Positions 20,017 through 27,827 of a stretch of 64,000 nucleotides of DNA are shown piece after piece; the first letter of the stretch is position 1; the number at the start of each line of letters is the position of its first letter. The stretch is from contig NZ_JANKBZ010000002.1 in assembly GCF_024623785.1 (NCBI RefSeq), positions 682,001-746,000 of the forward strand, given 5' to 3'. Source of the DNA: Archangium lipolyticum. GTDB lineage: Bacteria > Myxococcota > Myxococcia > Myxococcales > Myxococcaceae. Under the pieces are notes generated by a model that searched no databases, had not been told where the DNA came from, and saw nothing but the letters and a program-made list of their open reading frames with translations. Made by a program: the position numbers and the translations under genes.

Positions 20017-20813
20017 ACCGCCACGGCGCTCCCTCCATCCACGCGCAGCAGCGCCCCGTGGATGTAGTTCGCCAGCGGGCTCGCCAGGAAGGCCACGGCA
20101 TGCGCCACATCCTTCGGCACGCCGATCCGTGCCTGCGGCGTCGGGTAGTACTCCTCGACGAGGTGGTCCTTGACCTCTTCCCAGGTCTTTCCCCAGCCAC
20201 GCTGCACACCCATCATGAACATGTGGGTCTGCATCGACTCGGTCTGGATCAGACCCGGGCTGACCGTGTTCACGGTGATGCCCGAATCGGCCAGCTCGAG
20301 CGCGAGGCTCGCGGTCAGGTGGTTCATGGCCGCCTTGGACGCTCCATAGGCCGCCATGTCCGCGAGCGGGCGGGTCGATACGTTGCTCGAGATCTGGATG
20401 ATGCGTCCGAAGCGAGCCTCCTTCATCGCGGGGACGAGCGCATGGATGAGCTCGATCGAGGCCACGACGTTGATCCGGTAGGTCCGTTGCCACTCCTCGG
20501 GGGGCGGAGTGAACCAGCCAGGCATCGCGAAGCCAGGGGCGTTGTTGACGAGGATGTCCACCCCGCCGAGCCGTTCCCGGGCCTCCGCCGCGAGGCGCCA
20601 TCCCGCCCCCGAAGGCTCGAGGTCGACGACGAGGGGGACGGCCTGACCTCCTGCGTCGTGGATGGATTTGGCGATGGCGTGGACGCGCTCGGCATTGCGG
20701 CCGTGGACGGCCACGGTGGCACCCTCGGCCGCCAGGGTCCGGGCGATCTCCTCGCCAATGCCCATGCTGCTGCCAGTGATGAGGGCGCGTTTGCCCTCGA
20801 GCTCCAGATTCAT
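20010..20813 (-). CDS. short-chain dehydrogenase/reductase (SDR), last gene of the polyketide operon
   Basis: A 267-residue classical SDR: cofactor loop TGSSMGIG, NNAPG, catalytic Ser in QISSNVS and YGASK with the Tyr-Lys pair, then SPGLIQTES. The Arg after the glycine-rich strand (VHGRNAERV) suggests NADPH preference. It is expected to reduce a ketone or oxidise an alcohol, probably as a tailoring step. Start ATG 20813 follows a weak GAGGC. It lies 35 bases downstream of the flavoprotein gene on the same strand. Confidence 0.88.
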   Translation of the reverse strand: MNLELEGKRALITGSSMGIGEEIARTLAAEGATVAVHGRNAERVHAIAKSIHDAGGQAVPLVVDLEPSGAGWRLAAEARERLGGVDILVNNAPGFAMPGWFTPPPEEWQRTYRINVVASIELIHALVPAMKEARFGRIIQISSNVSTRPLADMAAYGASKAAMNHLTASLALELADSGITVNTVSPGLIQTESMQTHMFMMGVQRGWGKTWEEVKDHLVEEYYPTPQARIGVPKDVAHAVAFLASPLANYIHGALLRVDGGSAVAVP

Positions 20814-20848
20814 GGAAGCCTCGATGTCCTTGTTGGGGGAGGAGCCGC

Positions 20849-22435
20849 TCAGGCCACCAGGCGCTCGAAGTCGATGCCCAGGTCCTGGCAGAGGATTTGT
20901 GCCGAGGCGCGGCCGCTGCCCGCGCTGATGCTGCCACCCGGGTGGGTGCTCGAGCCGGTCATGTAGAGCCCGTCGATCGGCGTGCGGTACTGGCCCCAAC
21001 CCGGCAGCGGCCGCATGGCCATCGACTGGAAGAGATAGTTGCCGAGGTGGGTCGATTCCCCCTCGATGAAGGCGGCGTTGCGTCGCTCGATCTCCCGCGG
21101 GTTGATGATCTTCCGGTGGATGAGGGTCGACGCGCTCATGTTGGTCGTGTGCCGCTCCAGGTGCGCGAACACCTCGTTGGCCACGTCCATCTCGATTTCA
21201 TCCCACTTCTCCGCTCCTTGCTCGAGGTGATAGGGCGCGTAGCAGTGCAGGTAGCCGGTGTGCTTGCCGGGCGGTGCGCGCGTGGGATCGAACAGCGTCT
21301 GCGTGACCATGGCCGGTACATCCGGCCGGAGCTGGCCGCGCTGGAGATCCTCGAAGTAGCGGCGGAACTCCCTCCGTGTCGCGGGGGAGAACTCGACCAT
21401 GGCGGAGCGATTGACCTCCTCGCCAGCCTTGTAGCGGGGCGCCTCCTGGAGGGCCATGACCTGACAGAAGGACTGGAAGGGATTGATCTTCAGACGGCGC
21501 ACGCGGTGGGGCATCTCGGCGGGCAGCTCCCCGGGCTCGAGCATCCCGAGGAAGAGCTGCTTGACGTTGACACCGGACACCACGGCCCTCCGTGCCGTGA
21601 GCGTCTCGCCCGTCTCGAGCTCCACCCCGGTGGCTCTCCCTCCTCGCACGAGGATCCGCCGCACGCCGCTCCGGGTGCGCACCGTGGCTCCGTGGTCACG
21701 CAGACATTCCGCCAGCTTGTCGACGAGCACCCCGCTTCCCCCCTCGGGCACGCCGATGCCGAAGCGGTGGATGAAGGGGGTGAGCATGTAGAGGTGGCTC
21801 CCCGAGCCCACCTCGTGCGGATCGAAGATGACCTCGCTGGCCTGGCGGGCCATGGCGATCTTGAGCCGGTCATCCTCGAACCACTCGTCGAGTAGCTGCA
21901 TGCCGCTCAGCATCAAGGCATGCATCGTCTCCTGTCCCGCATCGCTCTGGTCGAGCATCGAGAAGAGCTGTCCGGTGGGCGGACAGGCGGAGAACATCGT
22001 GGGCAACATCATCTCCAGCCCGGCCCCCGCCCATGCGCAGAACCGCCTGTAGGCCTCCGCGTCGCGCGCCGAGAACTTCTCTGCGATGGAGGCGCAGGTG
22101 CGATCGATGTCGCGGTAGCAGATGAAGGAGCTGTCGTCGGGAAAGACGACCGAGTAGAGGATGTCCGGGTAGTGGTATTTGAGCCCGTACTTCGACATCA
22201 GCCCGAGCTCGTCGTCGAGGAGGAGCGGGTTGGCCTGGATGGTGATGTGGCAGGTCGACGCGGGGTCGGACTTGAATCCCGGGCCGCACAGCTCGCGAGT
22301 CACGCAGCCGCCACCGAGCCCGCCGCTCTTCTCGAGGACACAGACGTCGAGTCCCGCCCTGGCCAGATAGGCCGCGGTGGTCATGCCGTTGTGGCCAGAG
22401 CCAATGACAATCACATCGTAGGCGGGGTTCTTCAT
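20849..22435 (-). CDS. phytoene-desaturase-like FAD oxidoreductase
   Basis: A 528-residue flavoprotein of the CrtI/COG1233 type. The dinucleotide-binding motif VIVIGSGHNGMTTAAYLARAG at the N-terminus is followed by LEKSGGLGGGCVTREL. The C-terminal FAD motif GLYMTGSSTHPGGSISAGSGR completes the fold. Such proteins desaturate or isomerise polyenes and carotenoids or oxidise related substrates. Here, inside a polyketide operon, oxidation of the polyketide product is the simplest guess. ATG 22435 follows AGGAAGG and overlaps the upstream stop (ATGA), indicating translational coupling. Confidence 0.88.
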   Translation of the reverse strand: MKNPAYDVIVIGSGHNGMTTAAYLARAGLDVCVLEKSGGLGGGCVTRELCGPGFKSDPASTCHITIQANPLLLDDELGLMSKYGLKYHYPDILYSVVFPDDSSFICYRDIDRTCASIAEKFSARDAEAYRRFCAWAGAGLEMMLPTMFSACPPTGQLFSMLDQSDAGQETMHALMLSGMQLLDEWFEDDRLKIAMARQASEVIFDPHEVGSGSHLYMLTPFIHRFGIGVPEGGSGVLVDKLAECLRDHGATVRTRSGVRRILVRGGRATGVELETGETLTARRAVVSGVNVKQLFLGMLEPGELPAEMPHRVRRLKINPFQSFCQVMALQEAPRYKAGEEVNRSAMVEFSPATRREFRRYFEDLQRGQLRPDVPAMVTQTLFDPTRAPPGKHTGYLHCYAPYHLEQGAEKWDEIEMDVANEVFAHLERHTTNMSASTLIHRKIINPREIERRNAAFIEGESTHLGNYLFQSMAMRPLPGWGQYRTPIDGLYMTGSSTHPGGSISAGSGRASAQILCQDLGIDFERLVA

Positions 22436-23772
22436 GGCGCCTTCCTGGTTGCGCCGTCCGTATCCCCCACGTGGTTGTAGGCGGCGGTGATGCCCAGCAT
22501 GGGCCGGATGCTCTCGGGGAGCTGCGGCCCCGCGTAGTAGATGGCGTAGAGGATCTTGTCGAAGAGCACCTGGAAGGAGAGGTTGCTGGACACCAGCTCC
22601 TCGAGCCGCGGGTCGAGGGTGACGGGGAAACCCTTGCGCACCTCGAGGAGGTGGGTCTTCATCCGTTCCCAGACATGGATGACGAGTAACATCTCCATGA
22701 AGTCCGGCCGCTGGAATTGGGGCGGGAAGGGGCTGGGTTGCGACGTCGCTCCATTGTTCTCCGCGATGAGGAAGACGCGCACGGTGTTGACCAGCAGGTT
22801 CAACATGCACAGGAATCCCGTGTAGAACTCCCGGTCACCCGCCAGGTCCCGCATGGGCGTGACGGAATCCACGTCCGCGAAGGTGCCATTGACGAGCACG
22901 TTCTGCGGCTCGATGCACTGCCCGTTCTTGAAATGCTGGGCGTCGCTCGGGAAGTACCCCAGCAGCATCAGCTTCGCGACGAGCTTCAGCCACGAGTCCA
23001 GGACCCATTCGGGAGCCACCTCGTGCTTGAGGGTGTCGTAGATGAGCCGGGTGTTCTGTTGGAAGCCCGCGGTGCTGGTGCGGCTGCTCTCCATGGCCAG
23101 TGCGCCCGCGAAGTGGCTCACACGGGGGAAGGGGGCCTTGGGAAACCAGTAGACGTAGCAGGCCAGCCCGCCCTCCAGCTCGCCCTGGGCTATCTCCAGG
23201 GAGAAGCCGGACAGGAGTGGCAGGAGTCGGGCGCGGAACTCCGCCTCCACTTCAGGGGACCAGCGAATCACCAACAAGGGCACGGGGAGTCCGCCCAGTT
23301 CGCCGAACTTCGCCAGAAAGCCGCTCTGGACTTCCGCGGCCCGCTGGGCCTCGGAGAGGCCTTCCGCGAGCGTCAACGCGCCCGGAATCTTGCGTTCCTG
23401 GATGAGGAAGTACTCCAGCGCGTTCAGCACCGAGTGTCGCTGGTATCGCTCGAAGGGCCGCTCGTGCATGACGTGGAGGAAGGCCTGCTGATCCGCGCAC
23501 CGCAGGTCCCCGCCCTTGATGGCCAGCACGCTGTCTCCAGGCCCGCGTATGTAGAAGGCCCGGAAGTGTCCCGAGGGACGGAAGAGCCTCTCCGTCTCGA
23601 AGGTGTTGTTGGTGGGCGGTATGGGGATTTCCCGCCGCAGATTCTCCAGCTCGGCGGCCACCCAGGGTTCCGTCTCGCGCAGGTGCTTCCACAGCACGGG
23701 GGCGGAGAGGGCCACATCCCAGGCGAGGAGCGAGGCAGGGGCGCTCTGCTTCTTGGCAATGGATGTATTCAT
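22432..23772 (-). CDS. unrecognised 446-residue protein between amidotransferase and flavoprotein
   Basis: I do not recognise a family. The protein is soluble and globular, with no signal peptide. Notable segments are RAFYIRGPGDSVLAIKGGDLR near residue 75, ERPFERYQRHSVLNALEYF, and EPQNVLVNGTFADVDSVTP near residue 290. The last contains an N-x(8)-D-V-D pattern that loosely recalls a kinase or aminoglycoside phosphotransferase catalytic loop; this is speculation. Its start (ATG 23772) overlaps the asnB stop by four bases and its stop overlaps the flavoprotein start by four, so all three proteins are probably made together and used in one step or complex. Confidence 0.8.
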   Translation of the reverse strand: MNTSIAKKQSAPASLLAWDVALSAPVLWKHLRETEPWVAAELENLRREIPIPPTNNTFETERLFRPSGHFRAFYIRGPGDSVLAIKGGDLRCADQQAFLHVMHERPFERYQRHSVLNALEYFLIQERKIPGALTLAEGLSEAQRAAEVQSGFLAKFGELGGLPVPLLVIRWSPEVEAEFRARLLPLLSGFSLEIAQGELEGGLACYVYWFPKAPFPRVSHFAGALAMESSRTSTAGFQQNTRLIYDTLKHEVAPEWVLDSWLKLVAKLMLLGYFPSDAQHFKNGQCIEPQNVLVNGTFADVDSVTPMRDLAGDREFYTGFLCMLNLLVNTVRVFLIAENNGATSQPSPFPPQFQRPDFMEMLLVIHVWERMKTHLLEVRKGFPVTLDPRLEELVSSNLSFQVLFDKILYAIYYAGPQLPESIRPMLGITAAYNHVGDTDGATRKAP

Positions 23773-25709
23773 GTGGTTTGGGGTTGGAGGCCGAACCGCT
23801 GCTGGAGGACACACGCGCTGAGGGCGGACAGGAGGATGGGATCCATCGCGTTCCGGGTGGGAAGGTCCATGCCGGGCAGCCGGTCGAGCAGTGCGAGGAA
23901 CTTCTGGGGGTCATAGAAGGGCAGGGCGCGGAAGGCCGGTCCCCGCAGCGTGTCCTGCACCAGCTCGTAGAACCGGCTCCCCTGCGAGAGGGTCGACGGC
24001 GGCGCCATGAACGGGTGCTTCTGTCTCCGGTAGACGGCATCCGTCAGCACGGGTTTCGCCGCCTCGCGCAGCACGTACTTCTCCGTCGTGCCGCGGATCT
24101 TCTGCGAGATGGGGAAGGTCCGCGCCAGCTCCACCAGGTGATGGTCGAGGAAGGGCAACCGTCCCTCGATGGAGTTGGCCATCTCCATCCGGTCTCCCAG
24201 CAGGCTCAAGACGTAGTTGGGCAGCCCGCACTTGGACCAGAGATAGAGCGACTGGTTGACGGGGGCGCGCCCGGTGAGCTGTCCGCGCACATCCAATCCG
24301 CCGAGGAACAGGCGGTAGGCGTCCCGGCCCGCGAAGTGTGCCGCGAACTGCTGGGAGAAGAGTCCGCGGCCATGGGTCGCGATGTTGGAGAAGCTCGCGA
24401 GGAAGGAGGGGACGAAGCCGAGCACCCGCGAGATGCTGGCGTTCTCCGGGTTGTTCGCGTCGGGCAGCAGGGTGCCACGCGAGACCTGGTTCGCGGCCCG
24501 GAGATCCTCCAGGGCCCGCTCGAGGGCCGCTGGATCCTGCCCCCGCTTGTTGTAGAGCAGCATGTCCCGGCGGAAGTGCGGGTAGCCGGCGAGCACCTCA
24601 TCGGAGCCCTCGCCCGTGAGGACGACCTTGTAGCCCGCCTTCCGCACGGCGCGGCTGAGCATGAACTTGGCGACGCTGTTGGCATTGATGAGGAAGGACT
24701 CCCCGTGCCAGACGGCATCCGCGAAGTGGTCGGCGAGATCCTCCTGGCGCACGGGGATGGGCGTGAAGCTCGCTCCCGCCTTCTTCGCCATCTCCTCCGC
24801 GATGGAGGACTCGTCATATTCGGGGCGGTCGAATCCGAGCGTGAAGGCGTGGATGGGCTTGCTGCATTGCCGCTGCGCCAGGCCCAGGACGGCACACGAG
24901 TCCAGCCCGCCGCTCAGGTAGAGGCCCACGGGAACGTCCGCGTGGAGGCGGAGGCGGATGGCTTCATCCAGGGCCGTGCGGAACCGCTCGACGTAGGTCT
25001 CCGTCTCCTGGGGGGCTGCCTGTGCTTCCTCGGCCGGGTAGTCGAAGTCCCAGTACTTCAGGACCTGGAACTGTCCCTCCGTCGCCAGTCCATAGTGCCC
25101 GGGAGGAATCTGGTGGATGCCCTCGAAGAGGGTCCTGTCCTGGAGCGGGTTGAGCAGGTGGTGGAACTGGAAGACGGACTCATGATCCCACCGGGCGGGC
25201 ACGCCAGCGGCGAACAGGGCCTTGGCCTCCGAGGCGAAATACAGTGTGTCGCCGTGCCGGGCGTAGAAGAGCGGTTTGATGCCGAACCGGTCCCTCGCCA
25301 CGAAGAGCAACCGGTTGCGCTCGTCCCACAGCGCCAGCGAGAACTCGCCCCGAAGGTGGTGGAGGCACTGCGGACCATATTCCTCGTACAGGTGGAGGAC
25401 GATCTCGCTGTCGGAGCGGGTGCGGAAGCGGTGCCCACGTTCTTCCAGCTCACGCCGGATGCGCTGGAAGTCGTAGAGCTCACCATTGACGACCACTCGC
25501 AGGGATTCGTCCTCGTTGGTGAGCGGCTGATCTCCGGTGCTGAGATCGATGATGCTGAGCCGGGCATGCCCCAGCCCGACGCGCCCGTCACCCCGGAGCC
25601 AGTACCGCTGCGCGTCGGGTCCGCGATGGTGAAGGGCACGGGTGGCGCCAGCCAGTACGTCTGGGGAAATGGGCGCTTCCTTGGACAACAGGGCGACGAA
25701 TCCACACAT
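23769..25709 (-). CDS. asnB: glutamine-hydrolysing asparagine-synthetase-type amidotransferase
   Basis: A 646-residue two-domain AsnB. The N-terminal glutaminase is of the Ntn type, with the nucleophile Cys2 (MCGFVALL), HHRGPDAQ, RLSIIDLSTGDQP and NGELYDF. The C-terminal synthetase has the ATP pyrophosphatase loop LYLSGGLDSCAV. It moves ammonia from glutamine to an adenylated carboxylate. In a polyketide operon it resembles OxyD, which supplies the malonamate starter of oxytetracycline; it could equally amidate a finished acid or be a housekeeping enzyme. It is 47 bases downstream of acpS and overlaps the next gene (ATGA). Confidence 0.93.
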   Translation of the reverse strand: MCGFVALLSKEAPISPDVLAGATRALHHRGPDAQRYWLRGDGRVGLGHARLSIIDLSTGDQPLTNEDESLRVVVNGELYDFQRIRRELEERGHRFRTRSDSEIVLHLYEEYGPQCLHHLRGEFSLALWDERNRLLFVARDRFGIKPLFYARHGDTLYFASEAKALFAAGVPARWDHESVFQFHHLLNPLQDRTLFEGIHQIPPGHYGLATEGQFQVLKYWDFDYPAEEAQAAPQETETYVERFRTALDEAIRLRLHADVPVGLYLSGGLDSCAVLGLAQRQCSKPIHAFTLGFDRPEYDESSIAEEMAKKAGASFTPIPVRQEDLADHFADAVWHGESFLINANSVAKFMLSRAVRKAGYKVVLTGEGSDEVLAGYPHFRRDMLLYNKRGQDPAALERALEDLRAANQVSRGTLLPDANNPENASISRVLGFVPSFLASFSNIATHGRGLFSQQFAAHFAGRDAYRLFLGGLDVRGQLTGRAPVNQSLYLWSKCGLPNYVLSLLGDRMEMANSIEGRLPFLDHHLVELARTFPISQKIRGTTEKYVLREAAKPVLTDAVYRRQKHPFMAPPSTLSQGSRFYELVQDTLRGPAFRALPFYDPQKFLALLDRLPGMDLPTRNAMDPILLSALSACVLQQRFGLQPQTT

Positions 25710-25756
25710 ACATCCTCACCAGGTTCGCGTAGGAGAAAGGAACAGCTTCGGGGCCA

Positions 25757-26221
25757 TCAGAAGGAGAGCGACTCCACCGACTCGCTCTCCTCGGACAGCA
25801 ACTCATCGGCGGCCGAGCGCCTGTTGAACAGCGGGTACTCCATGGGGCTGGGACCCTCGGCGACGACCATGGCCACGGCGAACCCGGCGCTGTGGCTCAA
25901 GCTCAGCTTGAACCGGTGGATGCCGAGCTGCTGGGCGATCTGGTGCGCGGCCCCGGACAGCCGGAGCTCTGGCTTTCCGTCGGGGGCACTGAGCACCTCC
26001 AGCTCGTGCCAGTGCAGTCCCTCGGGAGCCCCGAGCGCCTTGATGACCGCCTCCTTCGCCGCGAAGCGCGCCGCGAAGTGCTGCCCTGGCTGCTTGCGGC
26101 CGCGGCAATACGTCCGCTCCGCCTCCGTGAAGACGCGCTCCTCGAACCGCCCGTCATGCCTTTCCAACGCCTTGGACAGGCGCCCGATCTCGCACAGATC
26201 GATGCCAATGCCGATGACCAT
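25757..26221 (-). CDS. acpS: holo-ACP synthase (AcpS-type phosphopantetheinyl transferase)
   Basis: A 154-residue AcpS: GIDLCEIGRL with Asp8, and ARFAAKEAVIKALG with Glu57, both Mg2+ ligands, then a C-terminal LSLSHSAGFAVA. It transfers 4'-phosphopantetheine from CoA to the serine of ACP. It is about 25-30 residues longer than typical AcpS owing to an acidic, Ser/Glu-rich tail. ATG 26221 follows GGGAG. It lies directly downstream of the cluster ACP, so it probably primes that ACP; it may also be the cell's only AcpS. Confidence 0.92.
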   Translation of the reverse strand: MVIGIGIDLCEIGRLSKALERHDGRFEERVFTEAERTYCRGRKQPGQHFAARFAAKEAVIKALGAPEGLHWHELEVLSAPDGKPELRLSGAAHQIAQQLGIHRFKLSLSHSAGFAVAMVVAEGPSPMEYPLFNRRSAADELLSEESESVESLSF

Positions 26222-26267
26222 GGATGACTCCCACTTCCGTGCTTCGTACCGTGCTGCGTGGTGTGAG

Positions 26268-26292
26268 CCCGAGGGAGTCGCGCTCCCTCGGG
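26268..26292 (-). terminator. perfect hairpin between ACP and acpS genes
   Basis: CCCGAGGGAG (26268-26277), loop TCGCG, CTCCCTCGGG (26283-26292). It starts 16 bases after the ACP stop in the direction of transcription. Without a T tract it is more likely an attenuator or mRNA-stabilising element that raises ACP relative to downstream products. Confidence 0.6.
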
Positions 26293-26307
26293 ACCGCGTG
26301 AACCGCT

Positions 26308-26544
26308 CTACGGCTGCGCCGACATGAGCGAGTAGAGGTCGCCGACGGTCTTCAGCTTCTTCTCGACCCCGTCGTCGATCTCGACATTGAAAGCCTTCTC
26401 CAGGGCGCTGCAGATCTCGACCATCTCGGTCGAGTCCACATCCAGATCGTCCTTGAGGGAGATCCTGGCGTTGATCTCCTCGATCTTCCGCTCGAGCAGG
26501 TTGGACAGGATGTTGTTGATCTTCGATTCGACTTCTTGCCGCAT
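26308..26544 (-). CDS. acyl carrier protein of the type II polyketide synthase
   Basis: A 78-residue acidic, helical carrier protein. The phosphopantetheine site is Ser38 in LDVDSTEMVEI, the DS(L/T) motif of ACPs. ATG 26544 has GAGGAC upstream. It lies 35 bases after the chain-length-factor gene, the classic KS-alpha/CLF/ACP order of a minimal type II PKS. It carries the growing poly-beta-ketone chain. Confidence 0.93.
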   Translation of the reverse strand: MRQEVESKINNILSNLLERKIEEINARISLKDDLDVDSTEMVEICSALEKAFNVEIDDGVEKKLKTVGDLYSLMSAQP

Positions 26545-26579
26545 GGGAATGTCCTCGATGTGTTGTGGGGTTTGTTTGT

Positions 26580-27827
26580 CTACCTGCCCGAGTCGCGGCG
26601 GATGACCAGCGACGCGTTCATGCCGCCGGAGCCGCGCGAGTTGATCAGGACGGCATCCAGCTGGTTGACCGTGGTGGCCTGGGTGACCACGGACAATCCC
26701 AGACCCGGATCCTGCTGCTTCAGGCCGACCGTGGGCGGGAGCTGGCGGTGCTCGAGAGCCAACGCGCCCCAGGCCGTGTCCAACGCACCGGCCGCCCCAT
26801 ACAGGTGGCCGGTCATGGACTTGGGGGCCGTCACGGGCAGGCGGTGGCAGAGGTCTCCGAACACCTTCTGGATGGCGGTGGCCTCCTGCTGGTCTCCTTC
26901 CCGGGTGGCGAGCCCGTCCGCCAGCAGCAGGTGGATGTCCCTGGGCTCGAGTCCGGCATCCTTCAAGGCACCGGACATGGCGCGCGACAGGCCTCCTTCC
27001 TCGGGCGGGAGCGTGGCCGGGTGGCACGCGTCGCTCGACAGGCCGAAGCCGTCGATCTCCGCGTAGACATGGGCACCGCGCCGCAGGGCGTGCTCCCGCT
27101 CCTCGAGCAGCAGGAAGGTGGCGCCCTCACCCGGCAGCAGGCCCTGCCGCGACACGTCGAACGGGCGGTAGGCCCGGGGCGTGGTGGCGTCCTGGCCTCC
27201 GGCGATGACCCCTTCCGTCACGCAGGCCAGGTAGGCGAAGGGCGTGAGGGGGGCTTCCGCTCCACCCGCGAGGATGATGTCCGCGGCGCCCTGGGCGATC
27301 GTGCGCGCCGCATAGCCGATGCTCACCAGGCCGCTGGCGCGGTCACACACCAGCGTCTTGCTGTGGCCCCGGAGCTCGAACAGGATGGAGATCTGCCCCT
27401 GCGGAGCGGCCGGGAACCAGGCGGTTGCCTGGAAGGGGCTGAGCTCCTTGTAGCCCAGGGTGTGAAGCTTGCGCAGCTCCCGGTCGGTGAAATCCCAGCC
27501 ACCGAGGCAGTTGCCCACGAAGACACCGAAGCGCTCACGGTTGACCTTCTGCAGGTCGACCGAGCCATCCTCCAGCGCGAGCTTCGACGCGGCCACCGAG
27601 TACTGGGTGTACGGATCCAGCTTGCGTGCCAACCGCATGGGCATGAAGTCGGAGGGGGTGAAGGCCTCCAGCGCGCCTCCCTCCCAGCCGGAGCGCTCCG
27701 CCAGCTCGTTGCCGGTGATGGGGCGGATGGATTGCTTGCCAGAGAGGGTGCTGGCCCAGGCGTTGCGCTTGCCGATACCGCCAGGGGTGAGCATTCCAAG
27801 GCCGGTGATGACGACGCGGCGGCTCAT
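26580..27827 (-). CDS. chain-length factor (KS-beta) of type II polyketide synthase, atypical active site
   Basis: A 415-residue ketosynthase-fold protein (VVITGLGMLTPGGIG) that lacks catalytic residues. In TLVCDRASGLVSIG the nucleophile position (Cys in KS, usually Gln in CLF) aligns to Arg163, with a non-aligned Cys161 nearby. The first catalytic His is replaced by Asp304 in LLADGLATREGD. Lys336 and His341 (KSMTGHLYGAAG) remain. This is the profile of a KS-beta partner that sets chain length and forms a heterodimer with KS-alpha. Its ATG overlaps the KS-alpha stop (ATGA). The Arg instead of Gln is unusual. Confidence 0.9.
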   Translation of the reverse strand: MSRRVVITGLGMLTPGGIGKRNAWASTLSGKQSIRPITGNELAERSGWEGGALEAFTPSDFMPMRLARKLDPYTQYSVAASKLALEDGSVDLQKVNRERFGVFVGNCLGGWDFTDRELRKLHTLGYKELSPFQATAWFPAAPQGQISILFELRGHSKTLVCDRASGLVSIGYAARTIAQGAADIILAGGAEAPLTPFAYLACVTEGVIAGGQDATTPRAYRPFDVSRQGLLPGEGATFLLLEEREHALRRGAHVYAEIDGFGLSSDACHPATLPPEEGGLSRAMSGALKDAGLEPRDIHLLLADGLATREGDQQEATAIQKVFGDLCHRLPVTAPKSMTGHLYGAAGALDTAWGALALEHRQLPPTVGLKQQDPGLGLSVVTQATTVNQLDAVLINSRGSGGMNASLVIRRDSGR

